Positions 35,972 to 43,604 of a DNA stretch of 64,000 nt are shown here, in pieces. A program made the translations under genes and the position numbers. Under the pieces are notes generated by a model. The model did not search any database, was not told the DNA's origin, and worked only from the letters and a program-made list of their open reading frames with translations. Each line of letters begins with the position of its first letter. Position 1 is the stretch's first letter. The DNA is from Nocardia vinacea (GTDB lineage: Bacteria > Actinomycetota > Actinomycetes > Mycobacteriales > Mycobacteriaceae), in NCBI RefSeq assembly GCF_035920345.1, contig NZ_CP109149.1, forward strand, positions 8,804,001-8,868,000, read 5' to 3'.

Positions 35972-37222
35972 ATGATCGACGAGAGTGGCGCCCTGGAGAG
36001 CTTGGATTCGGCCCGGGCGCGGCTTCGGACTATCCAGGGTCACTGGGCCGACTTGATCCTTGCGCGAACGCCCGGGGGTCGGATCGGCATGCGAGATGAC
36101 GTCTCCGAGTATCGAATCGCGCGGAAGGTTCAACGTGATCTCGTGCGTCGGGCAATATATAATGCCGACGAAGTGCGCGTCGGCCCATTCGTGTACGACC
36201 GCAGCGTAGAACATTCGCGGTGGGACCGGACGTTACAGATAATCGAGCGGGTAAACCCTGGTCCGTTCGAGGATGGCGGATTGTTCCACGCTCTGGCGCG
36301 GCAGGCGGCGACGATCGAGATGTTTCTACTACAGGAAGTTGGACAGAAAATATCGAGCGAATTCGATCGGATTTTGCTCGGAACGACCGCGGAAATGACG
36401 AGTCAGGCGCACACCACGCGTTCGAAGAGCGGGCGAGAATCCATCATATTGCTATCGGCCGGCTTAATCGATCTGACCTATCAGGTATCGAAAGCCGTTG
36501 CGCATTCATGGGTGCCCGCAAAACCGAGCCGCCGCGGCTGGTTGGTCGGCCTCAAGATGGGAATCGACGAAGTTCGAAATAAACTCTCGACCGATGATGC
36601 ACCGGTCGATCTCGTCTACGGTACAATTCGAAATTGGTTGCTTGAGGGTCGTGCACGGCCTGCTGACTCTAAATTGGCGCCTGCGTATTTCGGGCCGACT
36701 GTGAGTGCACTCCTGAACTACGCCGAGAGGTTCATAGTCGGTCACGAGTACACGCATGCGCTGATCGATAACTTCGGTGTTTCGCTTCCATGGGTGGATG
36801 GCCGGTTCGAGGTGGCGTCCGACGCAGACCGACACCTCCGCGCCGACGCTGTCTCGGCTGTATTGGTGGCGGAAAGCGCCCGCGCATTCGATCGTTTTCC
36901 GCGAGAGATTGCGCTCCAAGGCGCAATCCTAGCTTTGAGAGTACAAGATATCGCCGATAGAGCGATCGACCTTTCCTCTGGAGGCGACGGTGAGCCGACA
37001 TGGACATCGACAACACATCCGCCGATCGACGTGAGAATGGAGAGCCTTCGAGAAGTATATAACTCCTGGATCCGACAACCTGATGATTCCGTGAACGCTG
37101 TGCGCGCCTTGGAACCGGTGATCTATACCGTGGATCTACTATGGGAGCAGATACGCGAGCGACTTTGCACAGAAGTTTCCGCTGGCCACGTGCTTCACTG
37201 GAGCTGGTATGACAAGGGATGA
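35972..37222 (+). CDS. HEYTH-motif putative zinc metalloprotease
   Basis: A 416-residue soluble protein from ATG 35972, chosen because GGAGAG lies just upstream and the frame before it (open to 35813) looks non-coding. FIVGHEYTHALIDNFGVSLP gives an HExxH zinc motif (His258, Glu259, His262) in a helix. ASDADRHLRADAVSAVLVAE about 30 residues later could hold the third ligand (Asp or Glu). No signal peptide, so it would act in the cytoplasm. Less GC-rich than its surroundings. A small gene follows at 21 bases, suggesting a two-gene unit. I do not recognise the family; toxin or defence protease roles are possible. Confidence 0.6.
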   Translation: MIDESGALESLDSARARLRTIQGHWADLILARTPGGRIGMRDDVSEYRIARKVQRDLVRRAIYNADEVRVGPFVYDRSVEHSRWDRTLQIIERVNPGPFEDGGLFHALARQAATIEMFLLQEVGQKISSEFDRILLGTTAEMTSQAHTTRSKSGRESIILLSAGLIDLTYQVSKAVAHSWVPAKPSRRGWLVGLKMGIDEVRNKLSTDDAPVDLVYGTIRNWLLEGRARPADSKLAPAYFGPTVSALLNYAERFIVGHEYTHALIDNFGVSLPWVDGRFEVASDADRHLRADAVSAVLVAESARAFDRFPREIALQGAILALRVQDIADRAIDLSSGGDGEPTWTSTTHPPIDVRMESLREVYNSWIRQPDDSVNAVRALEPVIYTVDLLWEQIRERLCTEVSAGHVLHWSWYDKG

Positions 37223-37243
37223 CTTTCTTAGAAGGGAAACGAC

Positions 37244-37723
37244 ATGGTCGATTCCGACCGGCGAGAAGTAACGGTTGTTGCTGCACCTGTCGAACTTGCT
37301 GGTATTCGCGACTTTGCGGCAAACAACGGCATCGTTATCGAGGAGATGGATCATGAGGGCTTTGCCGACCCGATCAGCGTAATGCTGATCCTGTCCGGTT
37401 CGGCTTTCGCATTGGCCTCATTCGCAGATTATCGCGAGCGACAACGAGGCGGTCAGGTATTCGACTTGCGCGAGGGCTCCAGGTTCGCATATCGAACACC
37501 GGACATCGCGTACGGCCTTATTGCTGTCCGCGGTTATGACGGTTCAGTGACCATCGAGGTAAAACAACCGAAATCGATGCTGGCTGAGGTCACTTCCGCC
37601 GTCATGAACACAATCAGTGAACTCGGCGACAAAACCGTCGAGCATATTGCAAAAGCTCTCGAAGTAGTGGTTGGAGATCGATCCGAAATAACTGAAAAGA
37701 AATTGGACGATCCTGACACTTGA
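37244..37723 (+). CDS. Small partner of the metalloprotease, unknown (EACC1-like?)
   Basis: A 159-residue protein 21 bases after the metalloprotease; GAAGGGAAACGAC gives a good ribosome site. It starts with a beta-rich segment (REVTVVAAPVELAGI), then a hydrophobic stretch SVMLILSGSAFALASFADYR, then LIAVRGYDGSVTIEVKQPKS and an amphipathic helix. The layout faintly resembles effector-associated constant component proteins of predicted conflict systems, which sit beside proteases or other effectors, but I cannot prove it. Same low-GC flavour as its neighbour. Confidence 0.5.
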   Translation: MVDSDRREVTVVAAPVELAGIRDFAANNGIVIEEMDHEGFADPISVMLILSGSAFALASFADYRERQRGGQVFDLREGSRFAYRTPDIAYGLIAVRGYDGSVTIEVKQPKSMLAEVTSAVMNTISELGDKTVEHIAKALEVVVGDRSEITEKKLDDPDT

Positions 37724-37724
37724 T

Positions 37725-37875
37725 CTACGGCTCGGCGATCTCGGCGGAGCGCACCGCGAAGCACCGGTTGGGTTCGCGGTGTTCCAGGGCAGTGTTGAAC
37801 AGCATGGCGGCGACGAATGCGGTTTCGTCGCCGATCGGCGCTGCGCGGTCGTAGCGGGCGAGGGTCTTGGCGGGT
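37725..37875 (-). pseudogene. C-terminal fragment of an unknown protein
   Basis: Reading leftward: KTLARYDRAAPIGDETAFVA, FNTALEHREPNRCFAV, then stop at 37725. It is protein-like over about 50 residues but has no start. Probably the tail of a gene destroyed together with the neighbouring superoxide-dismutase relic. Confidence 0.4.
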
Positions 37876-37964
37876 CCGGTAGCCGTGCTGGAGCTAGGGA
37901 ATCACTCATGGTGTCGCGGGCGAACTGCTCGGCAGCCTGGGCGGGTTCTGTCGTCGGGGTGGCT

Positions 37965-38275
37965 ACCTCGTCTAGGCGCGTCGATCCCAGAGCGACGATG
38001 ACTCCGCACGCGACTGGGCGTCCGGAGTGGCCGTTGACCGGGAGTCTGAATACCCGCCTCGGCCGTAGTCGTCCTTGTCCTTGGACACCACGATCGATCG
38101 CCCGATGACGCTGTCAGGGCCGAACAGCGTGACTTGGCTGTCTTCGTAATTGATCGCGGCGATGCCGTCACGGGACCGCCTGGATGTTCCCCCGGTCGCC
38201 CGACCTGCCTCTCGTCGTCTACCGCGGAACCATGATCCTTGCGGTGCGAGTTGTTGTGCAGACCCAACACCACGG
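37965..38275 (-). pseudogene. Cu/Zn superoxide dismutase relic, frameshifted
   Basis: Reading leftward in three frames: GLHNNSHRKDHGSAVDDERQ corresponds to the copper/zinc-loop region, then INYEDSQVTLFGPDSVIGRS and IVVSKDKDDYGRGGYSDS, then GHSGRPVACGVIVALG. These follow the C-terminal two-thirds of SodC, where LxGPxSIIGRxVVVHxxxDDLGxGG and TGNAGGRxACGVI are hallmarks. The N-terminal third is missing, at least two frameshifts exist and one zinc-site His has become Gln. Non-functional. Confidence 0.65.
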
Positions 38276-38355
38276 GGCGCCCTTATCTTTCAACGAGGTA
38301 GCCCCAAACCGCGGCGAGAATCGGGAACGGACTCGTTGTGTGCCCGTCGGCTGCC

Positions 38356-38670
38356 TCATCCCGGACCTCGAACTGAAGTCGATCCGGCGCCCCGCGCTGC
38401 CGAAGTGCCCACCGAGAGCTCCAGCTCGTGCTCGATGGTGACGTCGTTGTCGACGCCCGCGTCGGACCATACATTCCAGATGAGCTCGTGGAACTCGTCC
38501 TCATCGCAATACCGGAAATCGCTGCGGTCCTCGACGAACGGATCCACCAGCGGCTTGATGTAGGTGTTCCAAACCGGCGAGTCGTTCACCTCGCCCGGCC
38601 GCATGCAGACATGATGCACGAAGTGCTTGTTGACGTAGTCCAGCCCATCCTCGTCCGCTGTATCCCACAT
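38356..38670 (-). CDS. Acidic small protein, unknown, possibly truncated
   Basis: ATG 38670 is preceded by AGGGGG at 9 bases. The first 85 residues look like real protein: YVNKHFVHHVCMRPGEVNDS, then YCDEDEFHELIWNVWSDAGV. The last 20 are low-complexity, so the frame may have lost its proper end where the superoxide-dismutase relic begins. Not recognised. Confidence 0.45.
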   Translation of the reverse strand: MWDTADEDGLDYVNKHFVHHVCMRPGEVNDSPVWNTYIKPLVDPFVEDRSDFRYCDEDEFHELIWNVWSDAGVDNDVTIEHELELSVGTSAARGAGSTSVRGPG

Positions 38671-38749
38671 AGCACTGCCCCCTGTTTGTCGATGCGTTAC
38701 GGCAACAGGATGACCTGGGGCACCGACAAATTCGGCCGTCCACCTGCTG

Positions 38750-39028
38750 CTAGTAGCTATCTGCCTCGAGGTAGGCCAGGAAGAGAGACACAGCTAGGCC
38801 AATGCCGGCGCCAACGAGAATTGATCCAAGGAGTGCGCCTGTGAAGGCGGTCCCGAGGAGTCCGATCACTCCGGCACCGATGGGTACAGCCAACAACTTC
38901 CGCGGTTTCTTAAATAGAGCCTGGACTATGTCCATCGTCCAGGCGAAAACCAAGCAGATGATGCACCCGATTCCCAGGACAGCGATGATTCCAAGGGCTA
39001 CCCCTTGGGCGTCCGCAGCCAAGAACAT
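38750..39028 (-). CDS. Small integral membrane protein, 92 residues
   Basis: Two to three hydrophobic segments: GVALGIIAVLGIGCIICLVF, a basic loop with FKKPRK, then AVPIGAGVIGLLGTAFTGAL and LLGSILVGAGIGLAVSLFLA. Typical of short actinobacterial membrane proteins of unknown role. The ribosome site before ATG 39028 is weak. Confidence 0.55.
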   Translation of the reverse strand: MFLAADAQGVALGIIAVLGIGCIICLVFAWTMDIVQALFKKPRKLLAVPIGAGVIGLLGTAFTGALLGSILVGAGIGLAVSLFLAYLEADSY

Positions 39029-39122
39029 GAACTCAGGTTAGAGCGTCGCCCTTTCTCTCCCAGTAAGTTTCGCAATCTTGGGCCGCAGATCGAGACCGCG
39101 TTCCGACTCGCCTACCTCGGCG

Positions 39123-39337
39123 TCACCGAACACGACGACGGCATCGACGTCGCAGTCCGGCCGCCGAGCTCGGGAACTTGAGGTTCTTGCCGGATTTCTT
39201 GTCCGCGAAGACCTCCTGGCGTCCGGCGACGGTGAGCGCATGCAGCTGGCGGTCGAGCAGCTGCCCGGTCGTCGAGAACGAGCGCCCGGCGCCGCGCCGG
39301 AGGTGTCGGTCATGGGCGTGACTGTACGAGAATGTTC
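39123..39337 (-). pseudogene. Serine recombinase (resolvase) relic, left copy
   Basis: Reading leftward, TTGQLLDRQLHALTVAGRQE and VFADKKSGKN match the N-terminal catalytic domain of resolvases and the longer relic at 55922 (STKGQLLDRQIAALTAAGCQ, RIFTDKKSGKN). The Ser-containing start is out of frame and the rest is gone. It is attached to the 45-base repeat at 39340-39384. Confidence 0.7.
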
Positions 39338-39339
39338 CG

Positions 39340-39384
39340 CAGGACTTGTTGAACACCAACCGTTTTCGACACGTTTGTCGAACA
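39340..39384 (-). repeat. Recombination-site-like repeat, left copy
   Basis: The reverse complement matches 55849-55893 at 44 of 45 bases. It contains CGACA-AACG-TGTCG, a perfect short inverted repeat, and lies directly upstream of the resolvase relic, the usual place of a res or invertase site. Confidence 0.8.
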
Positions 39385-39570
39385 GCGATTCGAGCCAGTC
39401 GTGTCTGGTGTGACTGTCGTTGTTCGAAGTCGTGTTCAGCGATGCTCGAAGTGCCTTTTCAGCAGGGCTTATAGCTGATCAAGCAAGTGGGCGCGCCGCT
39501 GGTGTATAAGGTCGCAGGAAATGCCGATGTGTGCGGGCGCAAGACGGGGAGCTCCGACAGTCATGAACCG

Positions 39571-40165
39571 CTATCTCTGAATGGACGCGAACTCCTCAAC
39601 GATGCACTGAATGCGCTGGGTGAGCATCTTTTCGAGGTTCCAGGCGTACCACATCTCAGCAACGCTCGACAGCCCAGTTGACCCCGCGTTGTTGTAGTGC
39701 ACGAGAACCGGCATGCCGTCGTCGAAGACACCGAAGCTGAGCCCGCCGCGCCGCGGCATTTGCGGTCGCAGCTTCGGGGAGTCTGAGACGAAGGTGTAGC
39801 CCGCGGGTCCTTCTTGTTCCGCTGGTACTGCTTGGTGCGCACGGCGTTTGAGAAGCCGGATTCGAAAAACGCCTTCTCGCGGTCCCACGCGTGGGCGCGT
39901 TCGTCGTGACGCTCCCACCCCTCATAGGTGAGCAAAAGAAGCTGGTCGGGGTCCGGCTGCAGCATCGACGTGGAGCCCGAAGGAATCTCGAAGTACAGAG
40001 CACCGGCTGGAAGGCCGAGACTCAGGAGCTATCGCCATTCCGCATCCTGGGCCGCGGCGACCTCGGCGAGCATCCTGCGGTGGTCGGTCCGCTTGTTCCA
40101 GGCCGCGTACTCAGCGGTGGTCCAGCCGACAACCAGCGGCATGTGCGGGAAGTGTGGCAAACCGC
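39571..40165 (-). pseudogene. Unknown protein gene with in-frame stop and frameshift
   Basis: Reading leftward in one frame: HFPHMPLVVGWTTAEYAAWN, a TAG at about 40028, LYFEIPSGSTSMLQPDPDQL and RHDERAHAWDREKAFFESGF. After about 39800 another frame gives GYTFVSDSPKLRPQMPRRGG and MPVLVHYNNAGSTGLSSVAE, and it ends at 39571. The parts clearly belong to one protein of about 195 residues. Function not recognised. Confidence 0.55.
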
Positions 40166-40284
40166 CTGTGGTGGTTGGGGTTTCAGGGTAGCTTGCGCGG
40201 GTGGTTTGAAAGGTTTGGCATTGTCGGTTTCTGCGGGAGTCGTAGCCAACAAGAGAGAAAAGTCCGAAGTGGCGAGGGGAAACC

Positions 40285-41364
40285 GTGCCAGACTTGTTCT
40301 ACTACCCGAAGATCAACGCGCCGCAGTCGGTGATCTACCAGGCGTTGCTGTACTGGGATCGCTTGGTCACAGTGGCACCGGCCGGACCACTGGAGGCGTT
40401 CCTTAGCCCTCAGATGCGCCAAGTGCACGATGCTGGTTTGTACGTCCGATTGCCGGCACAGCACTGGCCGTTGGGGACCGCCGACCTGGAGCGGGCGCTG
40501 TGGACGCTGACGCGTCTGCTGGGCGAGATCCCCGCGGATGACCTGATACCGCACAGTGGCCCGGACAACTATGTCCACTTGGGGAAGCTGTCTTCGGCGA
40601 TCATCAGGGAGTTGCGCCACCGGGGATTGCTGGAATGGGGCAGCGACAGACTCCATGTCTGTGTGTCGGCCGCAACCCAGCTGTGTCTGATCAGTGTCGC
40701 GGCACGGGACCTCGCCGCGAGGTACAGGGGCATCGTCCGCTCTGATTGCCTCCTCACCGACAGCCTCTACCCCTACACCGACAGCCCCGCCGCCCACCAC
40801 TTCGCTCACTCACCCCTCGCGTTCGACCACTATGCACCGGGCGCCGAGGAAGACCCGCGCTCATTAGTCTTTTCACCCCGCTTTCCGAATGCCCGGACGA
40901 TGCCCTGCTGGGAGATAGAGATCGGCGGACTCCTACCGGTTCCCGGCCATGAGGTACGCATTCAGGACCTGATCGCGTTCCGTGAGAGGTACAGCGACGA
41001 ACGGCGTCGCCTGATCATGGCGGTCGACCGCCTCGTGCGCGGGCTTCAACGCGACTACGACCACCCTCGAGACGTGCTGCACGCGGTGCAGCGTGAACTG
41101 GAAGAAGCCCTGGCCGACCTGAAGCACGCAGGTCGCGCCGCCCGCATCACTTGGGTCCAGCGATCGCTCACGTTGTCGATCGCCTTGGCCGCCGGATATG
41201 CCGGGCAGAAGCTCCTTCCTGAGGCAGGGTGGATCCTTGGGGTGATCGGCGGTACAGCGATCAATGTCGCGACGAATTCAACGAGGTCGCCCACGATAGA
41301 GATGGCGGACGACATCAGCTACCTGCACCGCGTGCAGTCCGCCCTGGGTGACCACCACTCATAG
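40285..41364 (+). CDS. DUF6236-like protein with C-terminal membrane segment
   Basis: A 359-residue protein; GTG 40285 follows AGGGG at about 6 bases. DLFYYPKINAPQSVIYQALL and LLYWDRLVTVAPAGPLEAFL resemble the start of DUF6236 proteins, a family of unknown function found in accessory and defence-like regions. A hydrophobic pair near residues 295-325 (LTLSIALAAGYAGQ, WILGVIGGTAINVA) could anchor it or form a hairpin. It is intact among decayed genes. Confidence 0.6.
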   Translation: MPDLFYYPKINAPQSVIYQALLYWDRLVTVAPAGPLEAFLSPQMRQVHDAGLYVRLPAQHWPLGTADLERALWTLTRLLGEIPADDLIPHSGPDNYVHLGKLSSAIIRELRHRGLLEWGSDRLHVCVSAATQLCLISVAARDLAARYRGIVRSDCLLTDSLYPYTDSPAAHHFAHSPLAFDHYAPGAEEDPRSLVFSPRFPNARTMPCWEIEIGGLLPVPGHEVRIQDLIAFRERYSDERRRLIMAVDRLVRGLQRDYDHPRDVLHAVQRELEEALADLKHAGRAARITWVQRSLTLSIALAAGYAGQKLLPEAGWILGVIGGTAINVATNSTRSPTIEMADDISYLHRVQSALGDHHS

Positions 41365-41407
41365 GGCCAACTCAACGCTGACGCGGCACGAACGGCACCC
41401 CTTCCAC

Positions 41408-41454
41408 GCGCACGCAACTTCGAACATTCGCGCAGCAGACTTCGGACGTCGACA
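41408..41454 (-). repeat. Transposon-end-like double repeat, copy A
   Basis: Resembles the reverse complement of 41964-42013: two tandem ACTTCGRAC(A/G)T-containing units ending in GTCGACA. Together with copy B it flanks a transposition-ATPase fragment. Confidence 0.55.
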
Positions 41455-41605
41455 TGCGTCTCATCAACGAACGTTCGCGAGACACCCTGCGGCGCAGATT
41501 GTTTCCGCAGGTCGGTTCTGTAACGGTTGCCGTGTACGCGGCAATGTCAACCTGTCGGGAGTTCGCAATACACCGCGCGACCGGCATCGAGAAAACTGTC
41601 AAAAA

Positions 41606-41926
41606 CCTCTCCCGCTACCGCAGCTCTACAGCCGCGTCGGGTTCGCCCACCACTATCGGCCCCTGTCCGGCGAGGAACTCACCTTCGTGCTGGTCCGGCA
41701 TTGGCACAAACTCGGCCTCGAACTCGACTCCGATGACTTCACCGACGCGCAGGCCGTTGCCGCCGTCGACCGCATCACCAGCGGCAGCTTCCGTCTCCTG
41801 CAACGACTGTTCGCGCAGATCCACCGTGTCATGAAGATAAACGAACTCCACACGGCCACCGCCGACGTCGTCGAAACCGCCCGCAGCACCCTCGTGATCG
41901 GCGCCACCTGGCGCTGCAAGAACACT
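41606..41926 (+). pseudogene. Transposition AAA ATPase (TniB/TnsC-like), C-terminal fragment
   Basis: The frame reads FAHHYRPLSGEELTFVLVRH, DDFTDAQAVAAVDRITSGSF and RLLQRLFAQIHRVMKINELH, then TADVVETARSTLVIG. This is the C-terminal lid region of AAA ATPases paired with Mu/Tn552-like DDE transposases. The Walker motifs are missing. It is flanked by inverted end-like repeats at 41408-41454 and 41964-42013. Confidence 0.7.
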
Positions 41927-41963
41927 GTCATCGTTCGCTGCGAGTCACAGCCATCCTGGCGGT

Positions 41964-42013
41964 TTGTCGATGTCCGAAGTCGACTGCACGGATGTCGGAA
42001 GTCCTATGCACGC
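41964..42013 (+). repeat. Transposon-end-like double repeat, copy B
   Basis: A 50-base sequence beginning TTGTCGATGTCCGAAGTCG. It matches the reverse complement of 55773-55822 at 41 of 50 positions. It consists of two similar units, each with (T/C)CGAAGTC followed by TGCAC, like the multiple transposase-binding sites at Tn7/Mu-type ends. A further partial copy lies at 42094-42113 (reverse). Confidence 0.65.
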
Positions 42014-42304
42014 AAGTCATGGTGCGGCACAGCATGATCGGACCTCCGACGGGATACCGCTAGCTGACCCCGGCGAGAACAGCGGTTCGGCCATTCGTGC
42101 AGTCGACTTCGACCAGGGACAGTGATGGTGCCGCTCATGGCCACCTTGTAGGCGCTTCACAGCTCGTCGGTGAGCGGGAGCGGCTGCTGGTGGCGAGTGT
42201 GGTCGATCTCGGACTCCGGCGGGCGTCGACACGCCGTTGCGCCGGCATCCGCGGCGACTTCTTTGTCGCTCAGGTCCGAGGGATGATCGATCACGCTGCA
42301 GTGT

Positions 42305-42337
42305 GATCAGGATCAGGATCAGGATCAGGATCAGGAT
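42305..42337 (+). repeat. Hexanucleotide tandem repeat GATCAG
   Basis: Five perfect copies of GATCAG plus a partial one, in non-coding DNA between the transposon relic and the secreted-protein gene. Slippage-prone; no coding effect seen. Confidence 0.9.
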
Positions 42338-42734
42338 CTGATGTGCAGTGTCTGCCTAGTCTGTGTGGGCGAAGTTCATGGTTCTCTCCGTTCTTGTGTT
42401 GGTTCAATCACTTTCGCTCCGTGTCGGGCGAGCGAGGTGAGTACTGCGGTACCCCATTTGCAGTGCACGCAGAGCGTGCAGACCCAGAAATTCGCCTAAG
42501 AATCCGCTCCGTCGCATTGGCTGGCCCTCTGGCGCTGGTCTCGGCCATCACGGAGCGGCGTGGTCGCCGCGGATCGTGCGGTGCGGTGTCGCTGCGCGGC
42601 TCCGAGGGCCGATTGGGGTAGTCGATTACTTCTTCGACCGCTGCTGCCCGGGTCAACACTCGAACTCGACCGGCACTTGTCGGCTACCGCGACTGGGGGC
42701 GATTTCCCCAGGAAGATTGGACAGGAGAAATATT
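42338..42734. other. Intergenic stretch
   Basis: No supported gene. It ends with the ACAGGAG ribosome site of the secreted-protein gene at 42735. Confidence 0.4.
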
Positions 42735-43181
42735 ATGCGACGCAACATGATTCGCGCAGGGTTGGCTTCGTTGGTGGCGGCTGGGGCCGTTGCGGCGTTG
42801 CCGGGCATCGCATCGGCGGCAGATGTGACACCGGACCTGATCGGGGGCAGGGAGCGGGTGAAGGTGACCGTCATCTCCACCGCACCCACGTCGCTGAACT
42901 GCGACGTCTACATCGACGGACCGAACGGACAGCCCCAGGCCTCGTTCCCGGTCGTGACCGGCGGAAAGCAGAGCATCGTGATCTCACAGGTTGCCCCTGG
43001 GATGCGCTCCGTGAGAGTGCTGTGCCTTGCTGTGCCTCCCGCGCTACCTCCCGCGCCCCCCGCGCTAGATGTGACGCGCCAAGTGTCGGTCGATTTGGCG
43101 AATCCCGCGTTGGACGCCATTGATTCGGTGTTCATCAGCGCGGGCAGCAGCGCGTTGGCCACCGACGCGGCCTTGCGGTGA
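42735..43181 (+). CDS. Small secreted protein, unknown
   Basis: A 148-residue protein with a classic Sec signal peptide: basic start MRRNMIRAG, hydrophobic core LASLVAAGAVAALPGIA, and likely cleavage after IASAA (about residue 29). The mature part is an Ig-like or beta-rich domain with two Cys (LNCDVYID and RVLCLAVPP) that could form a disulfide, and a Pro-rich stretch PPALPPAPPA. ACAGGAG about 9 bases before ATG 42735 fixes the start. Common in Nocardia-like genomes; function unknown. Confidence 0.75.
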   Translation: MRRNMIRAGLASLVAAGAVAALPGIASAADVTPDLIGGRERVKVTVISTAPTSLNCDVYIDGPNGQPQASFPVVTGGKQSIVISQVAPGMRSVRVLCLAVPPALPPAPPALDVTRQVSVDLANPALDAIDSVFISAGSSALATDAALR

Positions 43182-43406
43182 TCCCGACACGCCATTGAGG
43201 GGCGGATGTCCGGGCGGGGTGACCACAGCCACACACCGTCCGGACACCAGCGGGTGCCATGTCGCTGCCTTTGTACGCGTGTCGCGTGTTGACGTGACTG
43301 CTCGGATGGTCGCTTCCTGCGATTCATCCCTAGTTCGGGGGCGGCGATGGATTGGGGTAGCGAGTTACTGCACGTCGACGGGTGCTGGTTGGGAACGGTG
43401 GTTGTT

Positions 43407-43604
43407 GTGAGTGATGACGAGCAGTGGCAACGGGCGGTGGATCGGTTGCCGTTTCCGTATGCGGAGGCGTTGCGGTTGCGGGCCGCTGGTGTCAGCGACG
43501 AGGTGATCGCGGAAGTCCTCAGCATCGAAGTCGATGCGGTGGGGCCGTTGATGCGGATGGCGGAAACGAAGCTGGCCACGATCCGGGACGGCGACCGGCG
43601 ATGA
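43407..43604 (+). CDS. Sigma-70 region-4-like helix-turn-helix protein, 65 residues
   Basis: A short protein from GTG 43407 (frame open from 43347). LPFPYAEALRLRAAGVSDEV, then IAEVLSIEVDAVGPLMRMAE has the sigma region-4 helix-turn-helix pattern, without regions 2 and 3. It overlaps the LuxR-type gene by ATGA, so the two are coupled and may act together in regulation. Confidence 0.6.
   Translation: MSDDEQWQRAVDRLPFPYAEALRLRAAGVSDEVIAEVLSIEVDAVGPLMRMAETKLATIRDGDRR

Noticed and set aside
42305..42337. GATCAG tandem array as a possible CRISPR or regulatory array
   Set aside because: Units are 6 bases with no spacers; a simple slippage repeat.
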